From UBA2421 sp002343075 (lineage in GTDB: Bacteria; Planctomycetota; Phycisphaerae; Tepidisphaerales; Tepidisphaeraceae), in NCBI GenBank assembly GCA_937982565.1, contig CALJLN010000003.1:277598-341597 (forward strand): a stretch of DNA of 64,000 nucleotides, in the 5' to 3' direction. Below, piece after piece: positions 1 through 8,700 of the stretch; within the stretch, counting starts at the first letter, position 1, and each line of letters starts with the position of its first letter. The notes under the pieces were generated by a model. The model was not told the DNA's origin and searched no databases. It saw only the letters and a list, made by a program, of their open reading frames with translations. A program made the translations under genes and the position numbers.

Positions 1-189
1 ATCCAGGTCGGGCTTCTTGGCGCGGTGACGTTCTTCATGACGGAGCAGTGCGCGGACGGCCGAGTCTGGTTTGCGACCCTCGTGCAGTGCGAGCCACGCC
101 TCCTGCACGGCGTCCCCTCGCAGGTGCTTGGGCACGTGACTGATCGCAAACGAGGTAAGGCCGCTAGGCCATGGCGCAGTGACATCCAT
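1..189 (-). CDS. Partial hypothetical protein running off the left edge
   Basis: An open frame on the minus strand begins with ATG at 189 and continues through base 1, giving 63 residues with no stop. The visible part contains DAVQEAWLALHEG followed by an Arg/Glu-rich stretch (RALLRHEERHR), which suggests a helical N-terminal domain. The run DAVQEAW recalls the region-2 helix of sigma-70-type proteins, but this is too short for an assignment. I see no strong ribosome binding site before the ATG, so the start is uncertain. A competing forward frame (25-432) has no recognisable protein character. The function is unknown and the gene is incomplete. Confidence 0.4.
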   Translation of the reverse strand, partial: MDVTAPWPSGLTSFAISHVPKHLRGDAVQEAWLALHEGRKPDSAVRALLRHEERHRAKKPDLD

Positions 190-444
190 CAATGCTCATG
201 GACCGGAAGCGGGATCGAGTTGGCTGCGGAGGCTGGAAAAGTGAAGCAGAAAGGGTCTGCCGGCAGACCGACATCGATTCAGACGTTCAGAAACTTCAAC
301 GTGCTACATTCTCGGGTGTTGTTCCCCTCACGCTTTCGGAGTTTCGAGAGGTGTGTTGCCGGGTCACGAGCAGGTCACGTCTTTGATTGGAGGCAGGTGC
401 TGATATGGGGACAGCGGACAGCGAAGATTTGAATTGCTTGCGAG
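190..444. other. Intergenic stretch with a perfect 16-bp palindrome
   Basis: No convincing gene lies between the partial gene on the left and arsC. The stretch includes a perfect palindrome at 254-269 (GGTCTGC CGGCAGACC, the two halves meeting without a loop). It is not followed by a T-run, so it is not a standard terminator. It could be a protein-binding site or the scar of an old insertion. Confidence 0.4.
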
Positions 445-894
445 TCAATGGCGATCAAACGTCTTTCGAGCTGGCGGCGACCAGACTTTCATCGCGCCAG
501 CTATCTCGTCTCGTACTCTCCTAAAAACCTCAAGTTGCTCAGTTTCAGTGCCATGAGCATCCGCAGGATCATCAAAGGGCAGATTGGTTCGGGTCGCAGC
601 CCCGGGCCAAATCCGAGGACACGTGGCACTCGCGCGGTCGCAGACGATGATCAAGTGACGTACTGGAACCCGGCCTAAGAACTCGTCAATGGAACGCGGT
701 CCTTGAGACGTGAGATCGACTCCGGCCTCCGCCATGACCAGAACAGCGAGCGGATGGACTTCCGGCTTCGGGTCTGTACCCGCACTTGCCACTTCGTACT
801 TGTCGCCTTGAAATGCACGCAGAAATCCTTCAGCCATCTGGCTGCGGCATGAGTTTCCGGTACACAGAATCAGCACCAGCGGTCTAGGGGACAT
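445..894 (-). CDS. arsC: Arsenate reductase of the low-molecular-weight phosphatase fold (ArsC)
   Basis: This 149-residue protein reduces arsenate to arsenite in the cytoplasm, which makes arsenic exportable by the ACR3 pump encoded two genes upstream. The N-terminus carries the phosphatase-type loop CTGNSCRS (Cys-x5-Arg), followed by the helix SQMAEGF typical of the thioredoxin-coupled and LMW-phosphatase ArsC families. The length is normal. I place the start at ATG 894 because GGAGG lies five bases before it; a TTG at 906 would put the Shine-Dalgarno sequence inside the gene. The gene follows arsR by 14 bases and is the last gene of the leftward ars operon. A general protein tyrosine phosphatase is the alternative, made unlikely by the context. 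Confidence 0.9.
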   Translation of the reverse strand: MSPRPLVLILCTGNSCRSQMAEGFLRAFQGDKYEVASAGTDPKPEVHPLAVLVMAEAGVDLTSQGPRSIDEFLGRVPVRHLIIVCDRASATCPRIWPGAATRTNLPFDDPADAHGTETEQLEVFRRVRDEIAGAMKVWSPPARKTFDRH

Positions 895-908
895 CTCAAC
901 CTCCAAAT

Positions 909-1304
909 CTAGCTACAACAACGAGACTTCGCGGCGGTCGCACACGCTCTACCAAGTCGCGCCAAGTCTCGCTTAAGTTCCGGCACCTCGTCAAAACAGC
1001 AACTCAGGCACTCCAGGATCTTGGCGTGGAATGAACCGCCCGCCGGCTGCAGACTGTAGTGGACCCATAGCCCATCCTTGCGGCCACGCACCAGGCGTGC
1101 TTTGCGCAGGTACGCCAGGTGGCGAGACACTTTCGCTTGTGGCACGCCGATCACCGCGATCAGATCGCAAACGCACACCTCATCCCCGGCGCGCAAAAGG
1201 TTGAGGATGCGCAGCCGCGTGCGATCGGAGAACGCGCGAAAGATTCGATCGACGTCCACGCCGCGCCTCCGGGTCGATGTAGTTCGCATTGCATTAGGCG
1301 GCAT
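909..1304 (-). CDS. arsR: ArsR-family arsenic-responsive repressor
   Basis: This is a 131-residue winged-helix regulator. Residues 20-90 form the ArsR helix-turn-helix (FSDRTRLRILNLL then VPQAKVSRHLAYLRKA). The sensor motif EVCVCDL supplies the two cysteines that bind arsenite in the classical alpha-3 site. Further cysteines sit near the C-terminus (CLSCC and RCCS), so the exact metal ligands may differ from the classical protein. AAGGAG six bases before ATG 1304 supports this start. The gene lies between the ACR3 transporter and arsC in one leftward operon, so it probably represses its own operon, whose promoter is at 2890-2917. In this family arsenite binding releases DNA. Confidence 0.9.
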   Translation of the reverse strand: MPPNAMRTTSTRRRGVDVDRIFRAFSDRTRLRILNLLRAGDEVCVCDLIAVIGVPQAKVSRHLAYLRKARLVRGRKDGLWVHYSLQPAGGSFHAKILECLSCCFDEVPELKRDLARLGRACATAAKSRCCS

Positions 1305-1361
1305 GAATCACTCCTTGCTCAACGCACGGCTCGAAGAATTCCGCTCGGCGGCATCGACGAG

Positions 1362-2522
1362 TTACCGAGTAGTGCCGCACGCTTCGTGCCCGGCCGCGGC
1401 AATTACTTTCACGGTTCCTTCGTCCTGCGCGCTGGCCGTCTCGCCATACAACCGGCGTTGAAAGTACAGGCTGACGTGAACCAATCCAATCAACACCGGC
1501 ACTTCAACCAGCGGCCCGACAACCGTCGCGAAAGCAATCGGTGAGGCGATTCCGAAAACCGCAATGGCCACCGCGATCGCCAGTTCGAAGTTGTTGCCCG
1601 ACGCCGTAAACGCCAACGTCGCCGCACGCGAATAGTCCGCTCCGACCTTCCAGGCCATGAAAAAGCTCACAAGGAACATGATCGCAAAGTACGCGCTGAG
1701 CGGGATTGCGATCCACAGCACATCCAACGGCTGATTCACGATGCGCTCTCCTTGTGTCGAGAACATCACCACGATGGTAAACAGCAATGCTGTCAGCGTG
1801 ATCGGCGAGATCCGCGGCACAAAAACGCGGTCGTACCAATCGTGTCCCTTCAAGGGCACAAGAATCACTCGGCTAAGAATCCCGGCGGCGAAGGGAATGC
1901 CCAGATAAACCATCACGCTGAAGAAGACCTCGCCGATGCTCACCTGCACAACCGTCCCTTGCATTCCAAACAGCGGCGGAAGGATTGTGATGAACACCCA
2001 CGCATAAATGCCGAACGTGAGGATTTGGAAAATGCTGTTCAGAGCGACCAGGCCGGCTGCGTATTCGCTACTGCCGCGCGCCAACTGGTTCCACACGAGA
2101 ACCATCGCGATGCATCGCGCAATGCCGACCAGGATCAAGCCGGCCATGTACTGGCCCCACCGCGCGCCCGGGCCGAACAATGCCGGGGCGATGAATCCGA
2201 AGAACACAATCGCCAGCAGAAACATCAGAATCGGCCCGACGATCCAGTTCTGCAGCAGCGACAGGCCGACGACCTTCACGTCGGCAAACACACTGGGCAT
2301 CAATTCGTATTTCACCTTCGCCAGCGGCGGATACATCATTAGAATGAGCCCTACGGCGATCAGCAGGTTGGTCTGCTCGCCGACGGTCAGCGCATGATTG
2401 AACTTCTCGACGCTGGACCGAAATAGATAGCCCGATGCGACGCCCAGCGCCATGGCAAGGAAGATGAGCAGCGTGAGATAGCGGTCGAGCAGAGACAGCT
2501 TCTTGGACACACTTTCACGCAT
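1362..2522 (-). CDS. acr3: ACR3-type arsenite efflux transporter
   Basis: This 386-residue integral membrane protein has about ten hydrophobic segments. It expels arsenite from the cell, using the membrane potential or proton gradient in this family. The conserved motif GIARCIAMV carries the Cys of the fourth membrane segment that is essential for As(III) transport in characterised ACR3 proteins, and TASGNNFELAIAVAIAVFG matches the conserved region near the second half. ATG 2522 has no good ribosome binding site of its own. Instead a 9-codon leader frame with a strong site ends across this start, which suggests coupled translation. The gene is second in an operon with the Cys-rich protein upstream and arsR and arsC downstream. 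Confidence 0.92.
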   Translation of the reverse strand: MRESVSKKLSLLDRYLTLLIFLAMALGVASGYLFRSSVEKFNHALTVGEQTNLLIAVGLILMMYPPLAKVKYELMPSVFADVKVVGLSLLQNWIVGPILMFLLAIVFFGFIAPALFGPGARWGQYMAGLILVGIARCIAMVLVWNQLARGSSEYAAGLVALNSIFQILTFGIYAWVFITILPPLFGMQGTVVQVSIGEVFFSVMVYLGIPFAAGILSRVILVPLKGHDWYDRVFVPRISPITLTALLFTIVVMFSTQGERIVNQPLDVLWIAIPLSAYFAIMFLVSFFMAWKVGADYSRAATLAFTASGNNFELAIAVAIAVFGIASPIAFATVVGPLVEVPVLIGLVHVSLYFQRRLYGETASAQDEGTVKVIAAAGHEACGTTR

Positions 2523-2544
2523 GACTAAGAATCCCGAAAAACAT
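2515..2544 (-). CDS. Putative 9-residue leader peptide overlapping the acr3 start
   Basis: A short frame MFFGILSHA starts at ATG 2544, five bases after a very strong Shine-Dalgarno (GGGGAGG). Its TGA at 2517-2515 lies just inside acr3, whose ATG is at 2522. acr3 itself lacks a ribosome binding site and its frame offers no better start. The geometry fits translational coupling, in which ribosomes finishing the leader restart on acr3. The coding status is inferred from this geometry only. Confidence 0.4.
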   Translation of the reverse strand: MFFGILSHA

Positions 2545-2589
2545 GTATTCCTCCCCGTGATTCCGACGCAAGCCTTCAGGCCGCTTCTG

Positions 2590-2844
2590 TCAACGTGTCG
2601 CGTCGTTCAGCGCTAGAGTACAAAGTACACGACCGCTGCACTGGTCAAAGCAACTCCGAAAACACGGGCACTGCTGACACGCATCCCACTGTTCTTGGTC
2701 TATTGACACTTGACGCGATTGGACGCCCATGCCCAAAGACGTGTAGTGCGCGGAATAGGCTTTACCGGCCTCTCGGACGTTTGGCCGCATCCTGTCAAAA
2801 TCCGGGAACATCCTTCCGAAGCACGTGGGCCTATCAGATGTCAT
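2590..2844 (-). CDS. Small cysteine-rich protein at the head of the ars operon
   Basis: I do not recognise this 84-residue protein. It has an early Cys (TCFGRMFPDF), then a Cys cluster in the second half (DACQQCPCFRSCFDQCSGRV) with paired CxxC spacing that would suit metal or Fe-S binding. ATG 2844 is chosen because GGAGG lies six bases upstream; an earlier ATG at 2874 has no such site. It is the first gene after the operon promoter at 2890-2917 and precedes acr3 by 67 bases, so it is probably co-expressed with arsenic resistance. A role in arsenite or metal binding is a guess from context and cysteines. Confidence 0.7.
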   Translation of the reverse strand: MTSDRPTCFGRMFPDFDRMRPNVREAGKAYSAHYTSLGMGVQSRQVSIDQEQWDACQQCPCFRSCFDQCSGRVLCTLALNDATR

Positions 2845-2889
2845 GGGGCACCTCCACTGACTTGGAGCGATCATATATTCGCATGCGCG

Positions 2890-2917
2890 ATTATAGGCCC
2901 CTGGGGTGATGATGCAA
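2890..2917 (-). promoter_or_regulatory. Sigma-70-type promoter of the ars operon
   Basis: On the minus strand TTGCAT (2917-2912) is followed after 16 bases by a perfect TATAAT (2895-2890). Transcription would start near 2883 and give a leader of about 40 bases before the Cys-rich gene. Just downstream, around 2879-2886, lies the small palindrome CGCATGCG followed by an AT-rich stretch, a plausible position for ArsR binding. The site also overlaps the beginning of the divergent sigma factor gene. Confidence 0.65.
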
Positions 2918-2925
2918 GATCGTTC

Positions 2926-3540
2926 ATGTGCGACCGCTGCGGCAATTGGCCACAGGATGCCATCAAGAGGATTTCTTGCGTCGTCTTATCGGCGAGACTC
3001 TCATCGGTGTGGAATGAATTTTCCGAAAGGCTCCGTCGGGAGATCGCATCGCGCACTGCCGATCCGGCCAGCGTCGATGACGTTTTGCAAAACGTCTTCC
3101 TCAAGCTTCACCAGAGCGCTTCGGGACTATCCGAAGTCGAGAACGTCGGCGGTTGGCTGCATCAGGTGGCGCGAAATGCGGTGATCGATCACTACCGCCG
3201 CCAGCCGCGAGCGGAAGTGCCGGGCGCCAGCATCGAGAGCGCATCGAGCGAGGAAGAAGACGCCGCGCTTTCCAAGACGGTCGCCGACGCCGTCGCGTGC
3301 ATGCTTCGCGGATTGCCGAGCGAGGACGAGCGCGTGCTCACCATGGCGGATATGAACGGGGTGAAACAGAAGGATATCGCCGAAGCGCTGGGCATTTCAC
3401 TGTCGGGCGCGAAGTCGCGCGTTCAGCGAGTAAGAGAGAAGCTCCGGAGCTTGGTGCAGGAATGCTGCGCGTTGGAGTTCGATCGCCGTGGGCGCGTGAT
3501 CGCTTGCGAGGCGAAGACCGACGGTTGCAACTGCTCTTGA
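2926..3540 (+). CDS. SigZ-like RNA polymerase sigma factor (ECF type)
   Basis: This protein of about 204 residues has a sigma-70 region 2 (VWNEFSERLRREI through DDVLQNVFLKLHQ, then the HQVARNAVIDHYRR helix) and a region 4 helix-turn-helix (MNGVKQKDIAEALGISLSGAKSRVQRVREKL). The C-terminal tail has the pattern CC-ALEFDRRGRVIAC ending CNC, which is characteristic of SigZ proteins and may bind a metal. The start is uncertain: ATG 2926 gives about 38 residues before region 2 and has only a weak ribosome binding site. The gene is transcribed divergently from the ars operon and its 5-prime end overlaps that operon's promoter. Target genes are unknown. Confidence 0.85.
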   Translation: MCDRCGNWPQDAIKRISCVVLSARLSSVWNEFSERLRREIASRTADPASVDDVLQNVFLKLHQSASGLSEVENVGGWLHQVARNAVIDHYRRQPRAEVPGASIESASSEEEDAALSKTVADAVACMLRGLPSEDERVLTMADMNGVKQKDIAEALGISLSGAKSRVQRVREKLRSLVQECCALEFDRRGRVIACEAKTDGCNCS

Positions 3541-3541
3541 A

Positions 3542-3892
3542 CTAGACTCCGCGCTCGAACTGCTGCTGCGCCCATTGCCAGCCGGCGACCGTTCTCGGAA
3601 AGCCGCATGTGTTCATAGCCAGCAGCACCGCCTGCTCGATTTCCTCGCGGGAAGCGCCATTTTGCATCGCGCGACGGACATGACTCTTCGTTGCGGATTC
3701 CAGGCCGCCGCCAACGCTCAGGCCGATTTTGATCAGCGAGCACGTCTTGGCATCAAGCGGCCCGGCCGAATCGACGGCCCGGGCAATTGCTTCGTGCGCC
3801 CGCCCAAGTTCGGGATATCGTTGAGTAAACGCCATGAAGGTGGCCGGTAGTTTCGGCTTGTTTTCACGTTTTGATTTTTTTGCCACGGTCAT
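3542..3892 (-). CDS. Carboxymuconolactone decarboxylase (AhpD-like) family protein
   Basis: This 116-residue protein has the helical AhpD/CMD fold, with the family segments LIKIGLSVGGGLESATKSHVRRAM and EEIEQAVLLAMNTCGFP. In redox-active AhpD proteins the first segment carries the pair Cys-x2-Cys followed by His. Here those positions read Ala/Ser-type residues while the His is kept, so the thiol redox centre is missing. The gene overlaps the end of mobA by 29 bases and is the last gene of the molybdoenzyme operon. It converges on the sigma factor gene with a one-base gap. A non-redox role, perhaps in cofactor or enzyme maturation, is only inferred from its position. Confidence 0.8.
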   Translation of the reverse strand: MTVAKKSKRENKPKLPATFMAFTQRYPELGRAHEAIARAVDSAGPLDAKTCSLIKIGLSVGGGLESATKSHVRRAMQNGASREEIEQAVLLAMNTCGFPRTVAGWQWAQQQFERGV

Positions 3893-4493
3893 GCTCCTGG
3901 TTCATCAGATCCTGCGACAGCGCCTGCCGCAATTCAAGCTCGGAGTTCACATGCGCCAACGTCGGCCAGTCATCTGGGAGCGGCAACGCGGTGGCGTTGA
4001 CTTCATCAAGCAAGCGCCACATTGCCAATGTCCCCTCTTGAAGATGACGCGACACCACAGCCGCAACTTCAGTATTGTACAAAGCAAAGAGCGGCTCCCA
4101 ACGCGCCCCGCGAAACGCGACCGCGGGCCTATCCCGTCGCCCACAACTCAATCGGCTGATCCAACTCTGCTCAATCTTGACGAAGTCGCAAGACGTCAAG
4201 AGCAACCAGCCGTCGCTGCGATCGGCCAGCGCGGCATCCAATCCGCCGAGCGGGCCTTGGTCGGCGCATCGATCGGCGATCGTCTGCAGGCCCAAATCGG
4301 AATACTGATTTGCGTGCCGCCCCACCACCGTTACCGCGCTGCATGATTCACGCAGCGCGGCATCGATACCGGAGATCAGCGGAATGCCGTGGACAATCGC
4401 CCGCGCTTTGTCCGAGCCGAATCTCGAACTGTTTCCGCCTGCGAGGATGTAGGCCGGGACTGATATCAGATCACCACTGGAGGAAGATCGCAT
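3864..4493 (-). CDS. mobA: Molybdenum cofactor guanylyltransferase MobA
   Basis: MobA adds GMP to molybdopterin to form the bis-MGD cofactor used by DMSO-reductase-family enzymes such as the one encoded upstream. The protein is about 209 residues. Its N-terminus holds the nucleotide-binding signature LAGGNSSRFGSDKA, followed by DQGPLGGLDAAL and the metal-binding segment LLTSCDFVKIE, in which the usual Cys-Asp pair is kept. ATG 4493 lies 23 bases inside the end of moeA, so translation is probably coupled; its ribosome binding site is weak. The gene overlaps the following CMD gene. Context and motif agree well. Confidence 0.88.
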   Translation of the reverse strand: MRSSSSGDLISVPAYILAGGNSSRFGSDKARAIVHGIPLISGIDAALRESCSAVTVVGRHANQYSDLGLQTIADRCADQGPLGGLDAALADRSDGWLLLTSCDFVKIEQSWISRLSCGRRDRPAVAFRGARWEPLFALYNTEVAAVVSRHLQEGTLAMWRLLDEVNATALPLPDDWPTLAHVNSELELRQALSQDLMNQEHDRGKKIKT

Positions 4494-5700
4494 TCTGTCC
4501 CGACGGTTCGTCAAACACCAGCACTCCATCGCTTTGCACCGCGGCCGGGATGTCCGCCGAGCCGTGCGACGGGATAACATGGACGGTTCCATCTTCAGAG
4601 ATTCGACCAAGTTCAAGCCGCGTCACATCGGCCGACGATGGGCGACCCTGGACCGACACCCTCAGTCCGACCTCGGACGCGCTGTTTCCCGACATCGCCG
4701 ACAGCAGGGGCAGCCCAACAACGCGTGCAGCCAGCAGCGCGGCGATTGGATTGCCGGGGAGCGCCAGCACCAGCTTGCCCGGAGCTGCGGTTGCGCCGAT
4801 CGTCGGTCGGCCGGGTCGAATGGGTACGCCGTCGAACATCACTTCGAGTCTGAGTTGTTCGATCGCACTGCGCACGCTGTCGCGCTCACTTCGACAAGTG
4901 CCACCCGTGAGAACAACGGCGTCACTTGACGCCAGCGCACTCTCAATCGCGCGCATCACAGTCGGCGTCTGATCGGCAACATGGGTCACGGAACTGAGGC
5001 GCATCCATGAGCGCGCCGACAGCATTGCCGCAATCGAAGTGGCGTTGCTTTCGCGCGTCTGATGGTCCCGTGGTGGCAGGTCGGAATCGACAAGTTCATC
5101 GCCGGTGGCGATCACGGCTACACGAAGCCGTCCATACACTCTGATCCCGCTCTTGCCGAATGCCTTCGCGGCGGCGATCACCGCAGGGGTCACACGTTGA
5201 CCGGCGCGGGCGATGACCTCTCCCGCCTGGCAGTTTTCCGCACGCCGCCGGATGTCGTTCCCAGGTGTGATCGAACGATCGACATCAACGAGAACTCCAT
5301 CCGATGTTTCAACACACCATTCACTGCGAATCACCGCGTCGGCGCGGTGCGGCACAATCGCGCCGGTGGCGATCCGCATCGCGTATCCGTCCTTCAGCGC
5401 GCAGGTTGGCTGGCCGGCGAAAGCGGCGGCGTTTACGGGGATGGGATGCTGACAGAGGTCTGCGACTTGTACGGCGAATCCGTCCATCGCAGCCACATCT
5501 GCCGGTGGGTGATCACGATCTGCGATGATGGGCTCATCGAGAATGCGCCCAAGCGCCTGATCAATCTCGAGTACTTCAGTGTCCACCGAGCGAAGCTGCA
5601 CACTTGCCTCAGCAAGCAGTTGCGGCAATGTTGAACGTCCTTCCGTTTCTTGCACCGGAACAGTCGATTCAACTTTCGGCCGTCGACTCAACGTTGGCAT
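4471..5700 (-). CDS. moeA: Molybdopterin molybdenumtransferase MoeA
   Basis: MoeA inserts molybdate into adenylated molybdopterin. The 409-residue protein shows the family order: domain with DHPPADVAAMDGFAV, the segment RIATGAIVPHRADAV, then GIRVYGRLRVAVIATGDEL and the MogA-like domain, ending in the beta-barrel domain IV. The active-site loop usually reads TGG-V/A-S-x-G-D-x-D, but here it is TGGTCRSERDSVRSAI, a notable variation that keeps the TGG and the Asp. ATG 5700 has GGAG eight bases upstream, only 15 bases after the stop of the oxidoreductase gene. The gene forms an operon with the molybdoenzyme it presumably serves. Confidence 0.9.
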   Translation of the reverse strand: MPTLSRRPKVESTVPVQETEGRSTLPQLLAEASVQLRSVDTEVLEIDQALGRILDEPIIADRDHPPADVAAMDGFAVQVADLCQHPIPVNAAAFAGQPTCALKDGYAMRIATGAIVPHRADAVIRSEWCVETSDGVLVDVDRSITPGNDIRRRAENCQAGEVIARAGQRVTPAVIAAAKAFGKSGIRVYGRLRVAVIATGDELVDSDLPPRDHQTRESNATSIAAMLSARSWMRLSSVTHVADQTPTVMRAIESALASSDAVVLTGGTCRSERDSVRSAIEQLRLEVMFDGVPIRPGRPTIGATAAPGKLVLALPGNPIAALLAARVVGLPLLSAMSGNSASEVGLRVSVQGRPSSADVTRLELGRISEDGTVHVIPSHGSADIPAAVQSDGVLVFDEPSGQNAIFLQW

Positions 5701-5715
5701 CCGATCTTCTCCGGA

Positions 5716-8700
5716 TTACGCAATTGGCTGAAGCGTTACATGCGTGTCGTAGAAACTCACGCTGCCGCCGACCGGGTCGAACATGCAGGTGTTCTTGACG
5801 ACCGGGTCGGTCCACATTGCTGCGTTTGCGTGGATGCCCTTAGCTCGGCGGGCTTCGCCTTTGATGAGAGTGCCGTCGATGGTGATGTCCTCTGCGCCGG
5901 TAGCCCAGTGGCCAAACCCTAGCGCAAAGCTGACCACGCCAGGCCGCATGGTTTGTGTGAATACGAGTTTGCCAATCATCGGCTTGTTATGATCTGGTGT
6001 GATCGGCCATGCACCCGCAGGGTTGGTGGCACTGCAGACCCGAACCATTTGCCCGTCGCCCAACCCGAGTTTCGCGGCATCGGCGGGGTTGATCAGGATG
6101 CCGTTGTCGGGCATGAGCGGCGTGAGCCAGGGGTTGGTGATCGTCCGGCTCTTGCACTGGCTGATCGTGCGATGGGTGATCAGCGTCAGATCGCCTTCCC
6201 TTCGGAGGGCGTCGGTCGGCTTGCCCGCGAAATCCTCGATGGGCACATCAACGGCGTACCCGGCGTACGATTTTCCGGTTCCGGCGTGAATCGTGCCTGC
6301 GGTCTTCTCCTGGTAGAGGTTCAGTTGCTTGGCGTACGGGTTGCCGGCCATGTCGCCCTTGTAGTTTTTCTCATGATCCTGGAACCGTCCGCCGCGATTC
6401 AGGACGTAGACGACCTTCGGCCACACCTTCTCGCCAACGATCGCCTTCCATCGGTCGGCGTCGAAGATGGTCTTGGGAAGGTGCCGGCGTGCCTTTAGGA
6501 ACAGCTCGATCTCGCGGGCATCCGCATCGGGAACCTGCTGCGAGCCATCCGGCTTCTCGCCAAAGGCCAGGTTCGCCACGCCGCGCAGGTAGAAGTCGTC
6601 GAAGTGACGGAAGTGCAATCCGTCACCGAGCCCGTTTTCACCGAACCCCGGCAGCTTAAGGTATTCGGCGATCGCGAGCATCATCGACTCGAAGCACTGC
6701 GGCATCTTCTGCCCAAACACGTCGCAATCTTCGGGAATCGGTGCCATCACCGGTTGACGGACCGGCTGCACCTTCGCCGGAATGTTGGGGTGCGAACCCT
6801 GGAACTCCCAGCGTTCGAGGAACGAGAGGTCAGGGAAGATGTAGTCGGCGTACATTGACGTCGTACCGACGATGATGTCGTTGCTGATGAACAGCGGCAG
6901 CTTTTCGACATCCCGAAGCACCTCGATGTTCGTATGGCCAGCCGGCAGCGCGTACGTCGGCGCGGCCATGTACTGGATAAGAACCTTGACCGGGTAGGGA
7001 TAGGCGTCACCGATCGACGGAATGACTTCCTGATACATGTCGCTGGCCAGCGGGTACCAGTTTCGCTTGGCCGGGTAGCCGGCGAACAGGGTCGTCTTCT
7101 CGTAGTCGATGTCATGTCGGATCGAACTGATGCCGAATGGCTTGATCGCTCCGGGGACCGACGCGAGCTTGAACAATTCGCCCTTGCCCATCGTGTCATA
7201 GGTTGCGGCGGCGATCATGCCGCCTTTGTGGTCAAAGTTTCCCAACAGGACATTCAGCGACATCCACGCCAGAACGGCGTAGTAGCCGTTGGTGTGCTGG
7301 GCCGGACCGCGATGGATATCGACGCTGGCGGCCTTGCCCCAGCGGGCCAGTTCGCGGGCGACAGCGATGACGTCGTCGGCGCGGCAGTCTGCCATAGCAC
7401 ACCATTCTTCGATGGTGTGCTGCATCGCCGATGCCTTGAGGATTTGCAGTCCCGATTTGACGGCCACGCCGTTGGGGAGCTTGGTGTCGACAAACAGGTC
7501 GCCGACTACGGGCTTGTCGGCGCTATTCGGATCCACCGCCGTCGGCACGCCGGCGACCATGGCGACGACCTCTTCGGCCTCGGCGAGCTTCAAGTCCTTG
7601 GCACGAAGGAACTTACCGGGCTTTCCATCCTTTAGAACGACCAGCCACGTGGAGTTGGACCAGCTCAGTTCACCGTTTGCATTGGCGGCGGCCTTGTTGG
7701 CATTGCCGAGGAATTTCGCGTTGAACGCCTCGTTGTCAAAGAACCAGCGAATCATGGCCATCGCCAGCGGGATGTCAGTGCCCGGCTTGAGCGGCAGCCA
7801 CTTCCAGGCCTTGCTAGCCACTTTGCTGAAGCGCGGGTCGGCGACGGCAATGGTCGTGAACTTGTCCACCAGATTCTGAGTTAGCCTCACCGTGCGGTTC
7901 GGCGGGCCGTAGTTGGCCTCGAACAGGTTCGCGCCGACGAACAGGATGAACCGGCTGTTTTCGACATCCGCCTGCCAGTAGAACTTCTGCCCGCCCGAGA
8001 ACTTGCCCGTGGCAGTATCGTACTGGTCGCTCATCGCTTTACAGGTGAAGTAAAGCGAGCCCTGGCACACGGTAGTGTGCCCATGAGCATTGGTAGAGCC
8101 CATGGCCTGCGCGAAGCGCTTGTAAAAGTCGCCGCGACCGCCTTTCACCCGGCCCCAGTTCAGCACGATCTGGTTATTCTTTGGGCCAAAGTCGGGGTGT
8201 TCCGGGTCGATCAGCTTGTCAAGATTTGCTGCGTGCGTTTGCTTGAATGCCGAGACAAGATCGGCCTTTTTAGTCTTGTCCTTCTCTGCCCAGATCGCCT
8301 TGATGTCGGTATCCATTGCCGCAGCGACTTTTGCATCTGTCAGCATGATCAGCGAACGGAGGCCCGAAACATCACGGGTTTCTTCCCCGGCGACGTTGGC
8401 AAAAAGCTTTCCGCCGTCGCAAACCTCCTTGATGGCCTGCGCGAAGGGGATGGTGACCCACTTATTCTCGCCGCGTTTACCGGCACGCTTCAGCACCTTG
8501 CGAAGTCGGTACGGGTCGTAGGCAGTTTGAAGGCCGGACTGTCCCTTGGGGCAGACCGCCCCGTCGACAGCGGCGGCATCGTCGAACGGCGTTTCGTACG
8601 GGAGATGCGGCAGCAGCGTCCAGGGGTTGTAGGGGTTGCCGTCGATCTTGCTGACGATTCCGTCCTGAATCTTGCATTTGATCCCACAACCGGTGTTGCA

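Noticed and set aside
25..432. A 135-residue forward open frame at the left edge
   Set aside because: The composition is irregular, there is no ribosome binding site, and the opposite strand carries a better frame that continues past the edge.
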